DNA from: Parachlorella kessleri
Taxonomy: Eukaryota; Chlorophyta; Trebouxiophyceae; Chlorellales; Chlorellaceae
DNA: 64,000 nucleotides
Assembly (NCBI GenBank): GCA_001598975.1
Contig: BBXU01002799.1
Location: forward strand, 1 to 64,000
Direction: 5' to 3'
Part shown: piece by piece, positions 39,001 through 49,633 of the stretch
How positions within the stretch are numbered: the first letter of the stretch is position 1
Layout: each line of letters opens with the position of its first letter
Notes under the pieces: model-generated
What the model saw: the letters and a program-made list of their open reading frames with translations, nothing else
The model's database searches: none
What the model was told of the DNA's origin: nothing
Program-made: the position numbers and the translations under genes

Positions 39001-42000
39001 CTGAGTAAGTAGGCGCGACTTTGCCAGCTTGCAGTGTGTGCCCCTGGGCCAGGAAGGAGGCAAGAGCTGTTGGTGTGTGTTGGCCATGCGCTGTTATCTG
39101 CAATTTGTACCTGCGCAGGCTCTTCCAGCGTACAGTGACTGCGGGCGATGGGGCAAATGGCATTCGTAATGTAAGTTGTGGGTCTTCTTTGGGGTACAGC
39201 CTTAGAGAGTTGGGACCAGCACCATGCTGTCGTAGCATTGTCAGCCCAGCCTTGGATAGCTGCCCCAAAGCCCCAAGCTAGGCCACCCGCTTTGATGTAT
39301 CGCAATCTACTGCATGCGGTGCCTGCCTTCAAGATGTGGTAGCGCGTGTGCAGGCCATGACTGGTGCACGCATCCTACAGTCCATCCAAGATGTCACCAA
39401 CCCGTACTCCCTGTTTGCATCAAAGGGTGAGGTTTTGCTGACAAAATCTAGCTGGCATACCCAATAGCGTAGATCTTTGTTGGCTGGCCCCGACTTGTAA
39501 AGGGGGTGTTGATCTCTCCACCTCCTGTTGAAGCGTGGCAGGCTGTGGATCCCATGGGAGCAGCTTACTCTCGCATGCGTGGATATGTGGAGGGGGCAGT
39601 CCCACCCTAGATGAATTAGTCTATCTTGCTAGGCACTGCCAACAAAGGTGCCCTTACCATCTTCCCTGCTGAGTCTTTACCGACAAGACCTATTGCTTTT
39701 GCAGGACCAGCTGAATGTGCTGCGATCAAGGAGTTCTATGGCCCCTACATGCTGGTTCAGGCAAGCCCAGCACTGCAATCTAAAACACTTTGAAACACAG
39801 TCCATGTTGCAGGCAGCCATGCATGTTAGGTGTGAAAGAGATGAGAGGTGTGCCATTGTTGGCTCTTTGCCGTGGACACAGTTACAACAACCTGTGTTGC
39901 CTTACCTATCTAACAGGCAGAGGACTTCGCATCCCAAGAACATTCACTTCTGTTTGGGACGAGCCCCAAGAAGCTGCAAGCCCCTGTGACAGCAGCGGAG
40001 CGGCAACTCTACCTCAGTGAAGACCGAGGTGTCACGGAGGTCGAGCGCTGGCCTTTTAGCACCGCTGTTCTCTTAGATCCAACTCTGAAGCGCAGGTACG
40101 CTGGCTACACAGATGGGGCACCCACAGTGGTGCTCACCGGGGTGTCACATGCCCCATCTGCTTCCCCACTTGTTGGCAAGAACCGGAGACGTTGACTGGC
40201 AACACCAGCACTAAAAACTGATGTTCGTACAGTCCTTAGGTTGTTTGTACAATTTTTGAGTTGTAGCACACAAACCTGGCATAGTGTCTGCTTTTGTGCT
40301 GTGGTGATAGTGTGAACTCCAGGCTATAGGGGGGCTAGGATGCAGACACCTACACATGAGCTTGTGACAACGGACTGCAGGGCCAATCCTGCAAGCCTCT
40401 GGGATCTTTCCAACCGGTTCGTCACTGCAATCAGGCTCACGGCTGTCCCTCCGGCGGGCATCGCCAGTAGCCTTTCCAACTATTCGGTGGGTTCCAGTAT
40501 CACGGTTAGTCACCGCCTCTAGCAGCCAGCATCTGGGCAGGTGGCGCATCGCTTGTCTGTGAAACATCTTTTTGGTGCCACTTCATTAGAGAGTGCTAGG
40601 GCGCTGAATGTACCACTGTGCATCAGATTGCCCACGCAAACAGCCCGCTAATGTAGGTCCGCTTGATCTGGTCAGAGGTCTGTTGTGACTTCAGACTGTA
40701 AGCATGGGTTGTGTCTGGTGGTCGTCTCCATCTGCACACCTTGTGAATGATGATGCAGGAGTACAACTTCTTGTGGGACAATAGGGACGCAGAGCAAGAT
40801 CACTTGCTGGAGTCTATGGATGTCCAGTATCACAGCGCACAGGAGAGGCTCAGCCAAGAGAGTCAGGAAAGTGCATGCTCCCCTCTAGGCGCATACGACC
40901 CTTGCTGAGACACATGCGGTCAAGCTCTTGCTGACATTACAAAACCATGCTTCTGGTGTAGCAGGTGATGATCGTCTTTTTCGCGGTTGAAGCAGCTGCA
41001 GTCATTCCCCTTTGTTGCCTCTGTCTCTGGCTTGTGGTCAACCTGGTCAACCGGGACCGCCTGAAGCTTGTCAACATCTTCCTGGTGCGTGGGTTTCAAG
41101 AGACAGTCATTGGTTATGGTGTTGCTCCCGTACAGTCATTTAGTGATGATGCAAGCCTAGCGCCCACAGCCAGTAGCAAGGCGGCGGGTGCAGCTTTGGG
41201 AGGCACGTCAGGAACCTTACACCCCCCCCCCCTCCCTTCCCCACCCAGAATGTCAACCTACTTTGCCTGTTATGGTCGGCAGCGTGCAGCCAAGTTGATG
41301 CCTATCAAGAATGTGTGTTTTGCAGGTGGTGCCTCGGCCAGTGGTGATGCAGCTCGCCAGCAAGGATGTCAACGTCAATTCAGAGGACACTGATGGCGAG
41401 GAAGCGGACGACAATAACAATGATGCATGGAAGCAGGTGGGGTGCTGACTTCCCGGGCAGTGATTAAATAAATAAATAAATACGGGCAGTGAGCCCCAGC
41501 ATTATCAGCCTACTGTGGCCATGTACTTCTCCTAAAATCGTTTGTCGCAAATGAGCAAGCGAGGCCAGCTGTTGACTGTCCCTGTGCAGCAAGAGAATGA
41601 GGAAGTTGACACTGCCGGAGGGGCACAGTCTTCTCTGGTGGGGTACAATCTAAGCAGCGCTAGAAGGCGGAGTTTGGTGAGCAAACTTCTTGGCTTGTGA
41701 GTCACTTGAGCTATGATGCACAGTCAGTAACCAGCAAGGCTATCTCAGACAATGCTAGCGACCTCAGACACTGCTTTGTGACGGAACAAGGGTCCGTGCT
41801 CACAAGGACAATCAATGGCTGCTGCAGCATGACCGGAGCCTGCAGACCTGCGCCCTGAAACTGCTAGCACCGTTCACAGTGTGGTGCGTCATCGTCTGCA
41901 TCGTTTATGGTGTGAGCATCATTGTCCTCCAGACATCTGTCGACCCGGTAAGTCGCACCCTGCATTGGCAGTCTTGCCACATTGCGCTTATTTGGAAGTG

Positions 42001-45000
42001 AAGCTCGTTTGCCGAGCTTCTTGACATGCTGCTTGAGCGCAATGCCGCTTTAGCTTTTGACAATACTGATGCTGCTGGCAGATCGTCAATCTAATTGCCG
42101 CAAACCGCATTCCCTTCTTCGTGTCCTCCATCGTCGGTGAGAAGGGATGGATTGAAGGCAATGTCTCCTGTTTTCCCCTTGTGCACCTTCCCACTGCAAC
42201 TTTGCCACATGCGGCTTCTCCCAGGCATGAGTTGAGACTTCCTTGGCAGGATGCCGAAAGTCACAAATTTGCATGCGCTGGACCGAAGCCCTGCTATCAG
42301 CTTGTTCTGTAAGATATGGAATGGGATCTGAGCCCACACTGTCTGGTATCGATGCAGATAATCTTCTGCACCCACATACCTCAAGGACGTCCCTCAAGGG
42401 ACTGTGTCGAGCACAGCTGCTTTGCACCCAAATATGTGTAATCCATATTGCTAAGCACTTGCCTCACTTTGCACCCCTGAAACTGCGTTCAGGGTACACT
42501 GTTGCTGCCACTGCCACGGCTGACAACGGGCCAGGCGGCACTGCAGCGTTCTACCAGGGAATGTGAGGCACACGTGAATGCTATGCCTGCCCTCGGTGCA
42601 AGGCATGCACAGTGTAAGTCCTCCTCATGCAGTGTAACAGTTGAGATTGTGCTAAGGTGCAGCTCTCTGTCTGCAGGATTCGGCAATCAATGAAGAACAC
42701 CTTGACCACTGTAAACGGACTTTTGTAAGTATGTTACACGTGACACCACTGGCAAACAGCAAGGGTTCCAGGCTGCAGTTGCGCAGCCCAGCAGGCTCCT
42801 AAGGCTCATTCTATTCAGATCCAAGCCGTCCCACAGTATTTATTGCAGGTATGGGGACCCCTCCTTGGGTTTGGAAGGCAGCCTACACCAGGTGAGGGTC
42901 TAGGAGGATGTGGGGCTGATGCATGCAAAAACTACATGAAAGCGTGGGTGGACCATGGTGTCTAGCGCGGCAGCAAGTCAGAGCTCCCTGTCAAGCAGGA
43001 TTCTGCTTGGATCTGGCCAGCGTATCTCACCCGCCGGCTTCTGGTGCTCTTGCAGGGCGATCGCCATGAAGCGCTTTGGTTTGGGAGCGGGTGTTTGAAT
43101 GTGAACCTCAGTGCATGCTACCAGCCTGGAGACCGGTATTACGCGGTAAGAAGAGCTGCTGTGTCATGATCAGGGTACAAAATACATCTATAATCCTTCT
43201 TGCTGTTGTCACACGTACTTTTATGCCACCCCAAGCAAGAATGCTAAAAATGCAATGCCAGCGAGTGGTGCGGAAATCTGTGCCTTTTTGCAGGATACTA
43301 CAAATGGCTTGATGAATATGTTGACTAAATTCACAGACGCCAGTAAGTTGGCTTACTCGACACTTGGCAAGCAGATTGTGTTTGCTGCTTGAGTGAACAC
43401 AGCCCATGCAAGGAAGGTGTACCTACTAATGTCACAAGGCGTGTCCCGGCCATTCTGCAGGCTTCAGAGTTGCGACCTACGACGCCAATTTCTTGACTTT
43501 TGACACCACAGCAGTGGACTTCATTTTGAGCGTAGCACTGCCAGGAGGCTGCTTGGCTGTAAGTAGTGGTCATAATCACTATATCTAGCTCTTATCAGAG
43601 CCTCCGTGGGGAAGGTCCAGGAGAGGCTCGTGGGGTATATACACCCGCTAGGGGTGCGAGCTGAAGTGCATATAGGCATGCAAGCAGCCTGGTCTTCACT
43701 CAGCCCATCAACCTCATGTATTATACTTATCGATGAAACTGTAGGATGCGCTTCAGCAGAACACCAAAGACTATTTGGATGCGGGCAAGTCAACGATGAA
43801 GGCCATAACCATCATCCAGGTGAAACAAGAATCACTGTAGTCTGGCTGTTGGCATGGCGGTGCACATGGCGCATTGCAGAGCGCCTGCAGGTTGCCAAAC
43901 CGTCCGAGTGCTCCTTTGTTTGCCCGCAGGTGGTAGCGGTGGTGCTAAGCCTGGTTGTGGCGTGGTATTATTATTTCTACCTTCTACTGCCATATCTCAG
44001 GATGGTTAAGGAGGTGGGCTGTGACGTCCTGCTCCCTCCCTAAGCAGCTAACCGTATGCTGTGTCCCTGCTTATAGAAGTTCAACCAGCTTCGCGACGTG
44101 TGTCATGATGAGGACCTTGCTTGCAGACTCCCCTCCACAATACAGAGCTTTTTGTCTCCCTTGGGACGACTGATGGGGCAGCATGCCAGCAACTGGTGTT
44201 CCTCTCTTGCAGGAGCGCCACCGAGTGGCAGTGCTACTGTCCCAGCTACCTCGAGAGATGAATGCGGAAGCTGTTGTTCGGAAATCTGCTTCCGAGGATG
44301 AGCATGGAGACCAGCACAGTGCGTCCTGTCTCCCTGGAGCTGGATGGCGACGTGCGATTACAGGTGCATAAGCCGGAGGTCATTGCAAGGCTAAAAGAGT
44401 GGTATGTGTATGTAAGAGGTATGTATGCAGCGTGCTGCATCATGTAAAGATCCACAGAAACCGGCAGTTCTGGGTGCTGCAGGCTGCTTACTTGGTTGGT
44501 GCGGGCCGGCACGAAATGGCAAGGTTGTGCCGGCAGACCCTGGCAGCGGCGGCAAGCTGAGCATTGTTGTCACAAATAGAACGTCCAAGGACAGGGAGGT
44601 ATGCCGGTTGACTCTATGAAAATATACTGGATTTGTTAGGAAGGGTGCCAGGAGCTCGAGACCAACTTGGAAGAGTCCTGCTAGCAAGTGCTGTCCTGCC
44701 CAGTCAAGTTTTGGGCAGCTGCCAGCCGGTGCTTTGCTGGGTAGCAAGACTGCTAGCAGCACTGAGAGCAGCGCTGTGTTCAAGTGCAGGTGCCAATTCC
44801 TTCTCCACCATCTGGCCGCCAGGGATTAAGTAAGCTCAAGACCTACAAGGAGACAATGCGTCGCCACCAGTCAGGTTGGAACAGCAGCAGCATGCCATGA
44901 ACCGTCTTCAGCATATGCGTGGATCTCCTCCCTTGGCGTACTGCTCATAACCCCGAGTATACCTGAACAACCTGGTCCACGGCACCGTTACAACACCAGC

Positions 45001-45275
45001 ATCTGGCACTGCTGCAGCCCTAAGTACCTTCCGACTTCACTTTGTGCCCCTATCGCAAGCCTTGAGCGCACCTGTTTCAAGTGCAGAGCCAGCGAGCGAA
45101 GCAGATGACCCCACATTGTGGGATACTCACCGCTCGCCACGCAGGGTTGCCTTCAAGTGAGTGGTTTCTCCTCAGGTGTTTAATATACAGCAGCAAGTGC
45201 GGTAACCAACATGGTCATATACCTGCAGCGCTGACAATCTTTCAATTCCTCACCTACAGGTTTCCAGACCTGTAA
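27265..45275 (+). CDS. Giant TmcB-like PAS/transmembrane protein, tandem paralogue 1
   Basis: Seventy exons were spliced by eye to an open reading of about 2115 residues; coordinates are in the four block entries. The layout matches 'tiny macrocysts' (TmcB) proteins, known from Dictyostelium and numerous in green algae: an N-terminal multi-span block (about 55-376), a helical TmcB-type repeat linker (377-611), PAS-like modules (about 612-1285), then a part with four more spans (near 1360-1385, 1578-1610, 1690-1720, 1900-1927) and a tail ending VAFKFPDL. The PAS motif NKKAVQMFGYKLGDLDGKPV is diagnostic. A membrane sensor is inferred; ligand and output are unknown. The start MQREGSIASGGGEDSS aligns with paralogue 2. 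Seven introns have GC donors. The donor at 40867 reads GA, so the natural product may be truncated after residue about 1577. The last two exons are less certain. Confidence 0.85.
30188..30316 (+). repeat. Dispersed repeat, copy A (intron 13 of paralogue 1)
   Basis: About 125 bases starting near TGGCTACTTGGGGCCTAGCC closely match the reverse complement of 61828-61946. The corresponding intron of paralogue 2 (49634-49737) is about 150 bases shorter and lacks it, so this is an insertion. One frame reads GPSPVGLPQGG..DVPAAWFNDTTAVCPCQR and is conserved with copy B. Confidence 0.75.
30348..32063 (+). other. Paralogue 1, exons 14-20: helical TmcB-type repeat linker
   Basis: Exons: 30348-30425, 30717-30786, 30926-31023, 31150-31223, 31340-31409, 31570-31791, 31969-32063. 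Typical stretches are FPESAYLHIAYSSFLIY, ASRKLEPSIGERFTIFV, LEVHKQALKTTRNFWRQLC and FKFVLDRHPNSAKLLRAYG. These resemble the TPR/HAT-like repeats annotated in TmcB/TmcC proteins and probably sit in the cytoplasm between the membrane block and the PAS modules. Donors at 30426, 31024 and 31410 are GC. Confidence 0.82.
33562..33733. repeat. Two-copy tandem duplication of about 80 bp in intron 26 of paralogue 1
   Basis: Units at 33562-33648 and 33642-33733 share GCTGYCCTATTCT..CTCATA and GGGCAAGTGGTATG with scattered differences. The matching intron of paralogue 2 (52860-52996) is about half as long, which dates the expansion after the gene duplication. Confidence 0.8.
35205..35354. repeat. CA/CG-rich microsatellite in intron 31 of paralogue 1
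   Basis: About 150 bases of imperfect (CA)n, with CCCACA and GCAC variants, follow a C-run. It makes long open frames of THTHTP / CVCVCV type on both strands, which are artefacts. Confidence 0.95.
38317..38335. repeat. Short (GACTA)n tandem repeat, intron 43 of paralogue 1
   Basis: GACTA is repeated almost four times in a row (GACTAGACTAGACTAGACT). Confidence 0.9.
41465..41482. repeat. Short (TAAA)n microsatellite, intron 54 of paralogue 1
   Basis: TAAATAAATAAATAAATA lies in the intron between exons 54 and 55. Confidence 0.9.
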
Positions 45276-46642
45276 ACGTCTTGATGAGTATGCTCGATGC
45301 ACCTTGCATAAAGCTGCACCCAGCAAGCCAAACAATGGTGGATTTTTGATTGGAGTCGGTAGTCAGAAAGTTCATACCTACCGTCTAGGACGTCGTCTTA
45401 TCCTCCAGGACTACTTTACGACTCAGCACTTCCTTCCATGGTGTAGTGAACATTTGTGCAGGACTGCTCGCTGTGATGTCCAGTGTGTACCCTTCAGGAC
45501 TTCTATATGATTCAACGCTTTTTCTTTATGCATATGGCTTCTACTGATATCGTTGTGCAGTACGTACATGGTGTTGGTTTGTCCAGCGCTAGAATCAATA
45601 CATGTTTTGGGTCGGTATGGCCATCTTGGTGTAGATGTGTCCCTGCCATTTTCATCATTTTCTAAAGCACCTTGCATCACTTGCCTCACTCCTGTAAGGC
45701 ACTCTCCTCCGTTGCACGTACCTGTAATGAGATGGCCGTCGACGTCAGACTGCAATTCTGCTCAAAGTGACCGCGGCGTGGGAGAAGACAAGGAAGCGCA
45801 GTCTGCCATGATGCCTCACCCCCCTTGACAGGCTAGCCCCTTGAAACTGCGGATCCTGTCTGCTTCGTCCTTATGCAGAGTTAGGCGAAAGCCTGAAGGG
45901 CAGCGCGCCCAGATGGTGATGCATTTCAAGGAATGCAGCACCTAAAACCATTGGTGTTGTGGCACTCTGGCATGCACCCTACGCAAGCGCAGTAGTCTTC
46001 CTGGCTGAGAGCAAACAATCTGGCAGTTGGCTGACGCAGACCACCCCTGGTCCTTGGAGGAGGCCTTTGCCTGCCAGCCGGTAGACACCAAAGAGCAGGT
46101 TTGCCTCCCACCAGGCTGACAACACACTGTCTTCCGAGCGACACTGGACAGTGGCACCACTGATCGGACCAACAGCAGCAAGCAACGCTTCTCTGGTGAT
46201 GCGCAAGCCAGCCTGGCTTACAGACACTCTTTGCAGTAAGGTAGCCAAGCCTTTAAGGGTGCTGGATGTGGAGCGGCTTGACCGCCAGAGGGCACCCATG
46301 AATGGATGAAAGCTGCATCCATCCACGGTAGAGGATCAGCGATAGGATGAGCCGCGGTGCACTCAACATTTTTTGATTACAGGTACCACCAGTTCCGACT
46401 GAGAAACACCACAAGCCTGGTCCCCTGGCGCTTGCGCCCTCATCGACAAAGCTTAGCACGCTCCTTGTCACCCATGCTGTCACCGAGGCGATCAGTGAGC
46501 AATACCGTGTGGCGTCAGAGGAATTTGCCCATCTGAAGCCTTGGCCCTGGTCTGAACCACAGTCCCCGGAAGCCCTGCAGCATCAGCAGCTCGCACTCTC
46601 ATGGGCGCAACCGACAACTGATCAGCAGTGGTATCCGCCTTC
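45276..46642. other. Intergenic region between the two TmcB-like genes
   Basis: The left half (45276-45870) shows no convincing coding sequence. The right half holds several short coding-like stretches, described in the next entry. The last 27 or so bases match the sequence before the first paralogue's start and mark the left edge of the duplication. Confidence 0.5.
45880..46620 (+). other. Cluster of coding-like segments, unassigned (small gene or remnant)
   Basis: Plus-strand frames look protein-like: 45880-45945 (VRRKPEGQRAQMVMHFKE), 46027-46098 (DADHPWSLEEAFACQPVDTK, flanked by CAG and GT), 46120-46239 (HTVFRATLDSGTTDR..., ending at TAA) and 46383-46620 (TKLSTLLVTHAVTEAISEQY, then VASEEFAHLKPWPW). 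They do not join into one clean model. A minus-strand frame of 115 codons at 45979-46326 competes. The segment may be a decayed gene, a short unrecognised gene, or the 5' end of a longer transcript of paralogue 2. No family is recognised. Confidence 0.25.
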
Positions 46643-49633
46643 ATGCAGCGGCAAGAAAGTATTGCTAGCGGCACCAGCGGAGGAGGCGAGGGCAGCTCGT
46701 TTGGGGGCAGCTCGTTTGAACCCTCGGCCCAGGGTCAGCCTTTTGAACCCTGATCAGGAGCAAGCCCGCATCTGTCTGTTGCAATGCAAGCTTGCAAGCC
46801 AGAGTCATAGCCTAGTGGAACTCTGCGCCGGGCAAGGCTTGCCCTGTGGTGCTGTCTGCGCAGGCAGCGAGGGCGAGGAGCACCCCGCTGGACAGGATGA
46901 AACCAGTAACGCCACGGAGGTGCTCAACCAGCAGGGGAACATACAGGAGGCGGTGTTTGGTGTGTTATACACGCTTTCGAAGGAGCGGCTGGCGGAGGGT
47001 TGGAGGTTTGTGTTGTTTGCGATGACGGTCGACTACCTGCAGGTGTGTCAGGCTGCTGGACTATGTGTGAGGACTCGGCGCTGCCTGACACCTCCTTCAT
47101 GCAATGTCCAGCCTGTGTGGGTGCATATGTCAGCACGTCGCTCTACCTGATCTCATGTGTCTGCGATTTGCAGCTGGCGGTATTCTTCATCAGCTACAAT
47201 TTTCCATGGGACTTTGACGCCTACGCTTGGTATGTAGGGATAGCCATCGTATCATGCCTGCGTCCACCAGCATAATAGGTCCTGTGCGCCTGGGAATGCA
47301 GTGTCGGGTTGACAGCATACATAACAGCACATAAACAAGCCCCCACTGCATGCAGGTACTGGAAGTGGCTGAGTGAGTGTTCAAGGGCACATGACAACAA
47401 ACAGTTTGTGGCAGCTGCTAGCACTGCTGACCAGTACATGCCAAGCAATCTATAGTTGGACGATTACAATCCAAAACTTTCGACGAGTCACTGCTGCAGG
47501 CTGGGTCAATTTTTCCAACCTCTTCCCCAAGGGAACAGGATTGATTGACGGGAGTAAGCAACTTGTAGGATTCATGTGCAGATGACAGTCTGGCGGACCA
47601 CCTATGTGTAGCTGGCAAGGCAGTGTGCTTTGCTACTGGCCCAGGTCGGCCTGGGCTATTCAACCTTGTTTGCCGGTCAAACTTGACCACTTGCTCAGTG
47701 CAGATTACCACATTTACCTTGGAGTGTTCTATGCGCTTGTTGGGGTACTTTTGGCCGCCCTGGCTCTGTGCATCGTCATCGGGGTGAAGTTCAAGCACAA
47801 CAGCTTCACCTACGTCTGGTCAGTTGTTGTACCCTGTTGCGGCTGCAGCAGTGTTGCTGCGGCCCAAGCGCAGGTCAAGATATGTCATACGCATGCTGCG
47901 GGTCCTGGCACAAAGCTTGCTGACGGAGCACCTTGCTGCAGAGGAGGTGCATGACCAATCATTCCCATTCTGAGCACGGATGGTCTCAAACACGCACCTG
48001 CTCTATGCGGCGTAGGGTGCTTTCTGAAATTAGCCTTTGCTTGTCATGACATGTTGTGCTCAACTCATCGCCTGTCCCTTGCCGCAAGCTTTACTAAGGG
48101 CAGGCGCTTACTGAATCGCTCCACTGAGCCGTTTACTACATGCTCCGCTGAGCCACACTTCTGCTGTCTGCGCGCAGGCCCCTAAAAATGCTGAAAGTGG
48201 TTATGATATTTTTCTTCGAGGTGTTTTACATCAGCACGCTGGGCATTTTTGCTGTCGCCCTGGACTGCTCCTTCAGCAACCCAACCAAGGTCAATGAGGT
48301 GCGTTAAATGGGGCAACTGTGAGATTTCATTTGCTGCTGCCAAGCTGTCAAGCTGATTGTCAAGCTGAACCGCGCTTCTCAACGCTGAGACAGCAACTGT
48401 CTGTGTACACACAAACTCAAGACTCATTGCAGAAATTTACAACCGTGGAGTGCTTCACAATGCCCCATCTGGTAACATTGGCTGTCTCAGTGGTCGTTGC
48501 GGTAAGCTGGTCAGTTGGTTCGAGGTGCAGCTTGCAGTCTCAACAGTCACTCTGGTTGGCAGGTCTGAATAGTGCTTTTTTTCGCATGATATACTGGTTT
48601 CTTGGCTGGCGCTAGAATTTCCCTGCTTTTAACACAGAGCCGGTAATGACACCCCCCAGTGCTGACCTTCCATGCAGGTGGTGGAGATTGCCATGGCCTA
48701 CTTCATAGCTGTGGCCACCTCGGAACTTAACCCCGCCAGCAACAAACTTAGTGCGCAGGCACACTGCAGGTATAGCCAGGCTATTTGACGATTTATTTAT
48801 TGTATGATGGGCTAGAGCAGGCAATACTTGTCCGGACAATTATGAGTTGTGTATTTGGGTTGTCAATGCAGGAATCAACTCAAGCGCTGGGCGCTGATCT
48901 CACTGCTTACGCTCATACAACAAGTGTTCCCCAGCCTCACCAAAATCCAGGTACGCACGCAGGTTCCGGTGGCTCTGTAGAGGAGCTTGCTGGCACAAGG
49001 CACATCCCCCTCCATTTAAGGATTTAGCCATGCACTGTAAAATAGCGCCCATAAATCTGACCTAATGTTATAACCTTCACTGTGCCAGAAATAACACTCC
49101 TGCCCTGGCTCAACTCAACAATCTCCAGAGTCTATGTAGACTATGCCAATGTGCTGCAGGCAATTGCTGGCATCATCATTACTACCTACCTGTGCTATGA
49201 GTATGTGCGCTATGTGCCTTTCCAGACGTTTTGGGTCAACGGCTTGCAGGTGGGTCGCCCCTAACCCTAATCTTACCCCCATACAACTATCCTAGATGTC
49301 CTCGCCTCCATAAGCAAACATTACCCAATAACCTGCAGGCCTCCTTTTTTGCGTCACTCAGCTGGGCCTCCCTCCTCATAGTTTTGATGGCATTTTTCTA
49401 TGGAGGTAGCAGAAAATTGGCTCTTACTGTGCTACTTTGGACAGGTAAGCACTACCTGCAACAAGCAAGCAGTGGCTTAGCAGCTACTCTCACACCAGAG
49501 TTGTGTGGTCTCTCTTCTTCTTCCTCCTCTTTCTTGTGTTTGCGACCTCCTGCCCGTGGCTGTCGCAGGGCTGCTGGTTGTGATCCCTCTTGTGTGGTTT
49601 GTGCTCTTTCTGAGAGTCCACCATGCACACAAG
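46643..49633 (+). other. Paralogue 2, exons 1-13: N-terminal membrane block
   Basis: Exons: 46643-46733, 46864-47042, 47174-47229, 47356-47372, 47500-47553, 47704-47818, 48178-48298, 48433-48501, 48678-48769, 48872-48950, 49160-49249, 49339-49444, 49569-49633. Spans match paralogue 1 (YLGVFYALVGVLLAALALCI, MIFFFEVFYISTLGIFAVAL, AIAGIIITTYLCYEYV). The 17-base exon 4 is conserved. Confidence 0.87.

Larger units (their letters stand above)
38053..45275 (+). other. Paralogue 1, exons 43-70: C-terminal membrane part and cytoplasmic tail
   Basis: Exons: 38053-38099, 38436-38491, 38642-38754, 38918-39004, 39119-39170, 39354-39426, 39705-39760, 39917-40095, 40381-40486, 40759-40866, 40965-41084, 41326-41436, 41590-41676, 41828-41947, 42082-42136, 42493-42562, 42677-42724, 42849-42891, 43056-43145, 43294-43342, 43461-43558, 43745-43819, 43930-44013, 44213-44363, 44483-44598, 44790-44874, 44958-45156, 45260-45275. 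Spans include YSIFMLLLLMGVHTVFF, FAVEAAAVIPLCCLCLWLVV, FTVWCVIVCIVYGVSIIV and VVAVVLSLVVAWYYYFYLLL. A soluble loop of roughly 190 residues separates the first two of these spans, and one of roughly 180 separates the last two. The acceptor of exon 69 (CCCCGAG) is poor and was chosen by phase. Confidence 0.75.
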
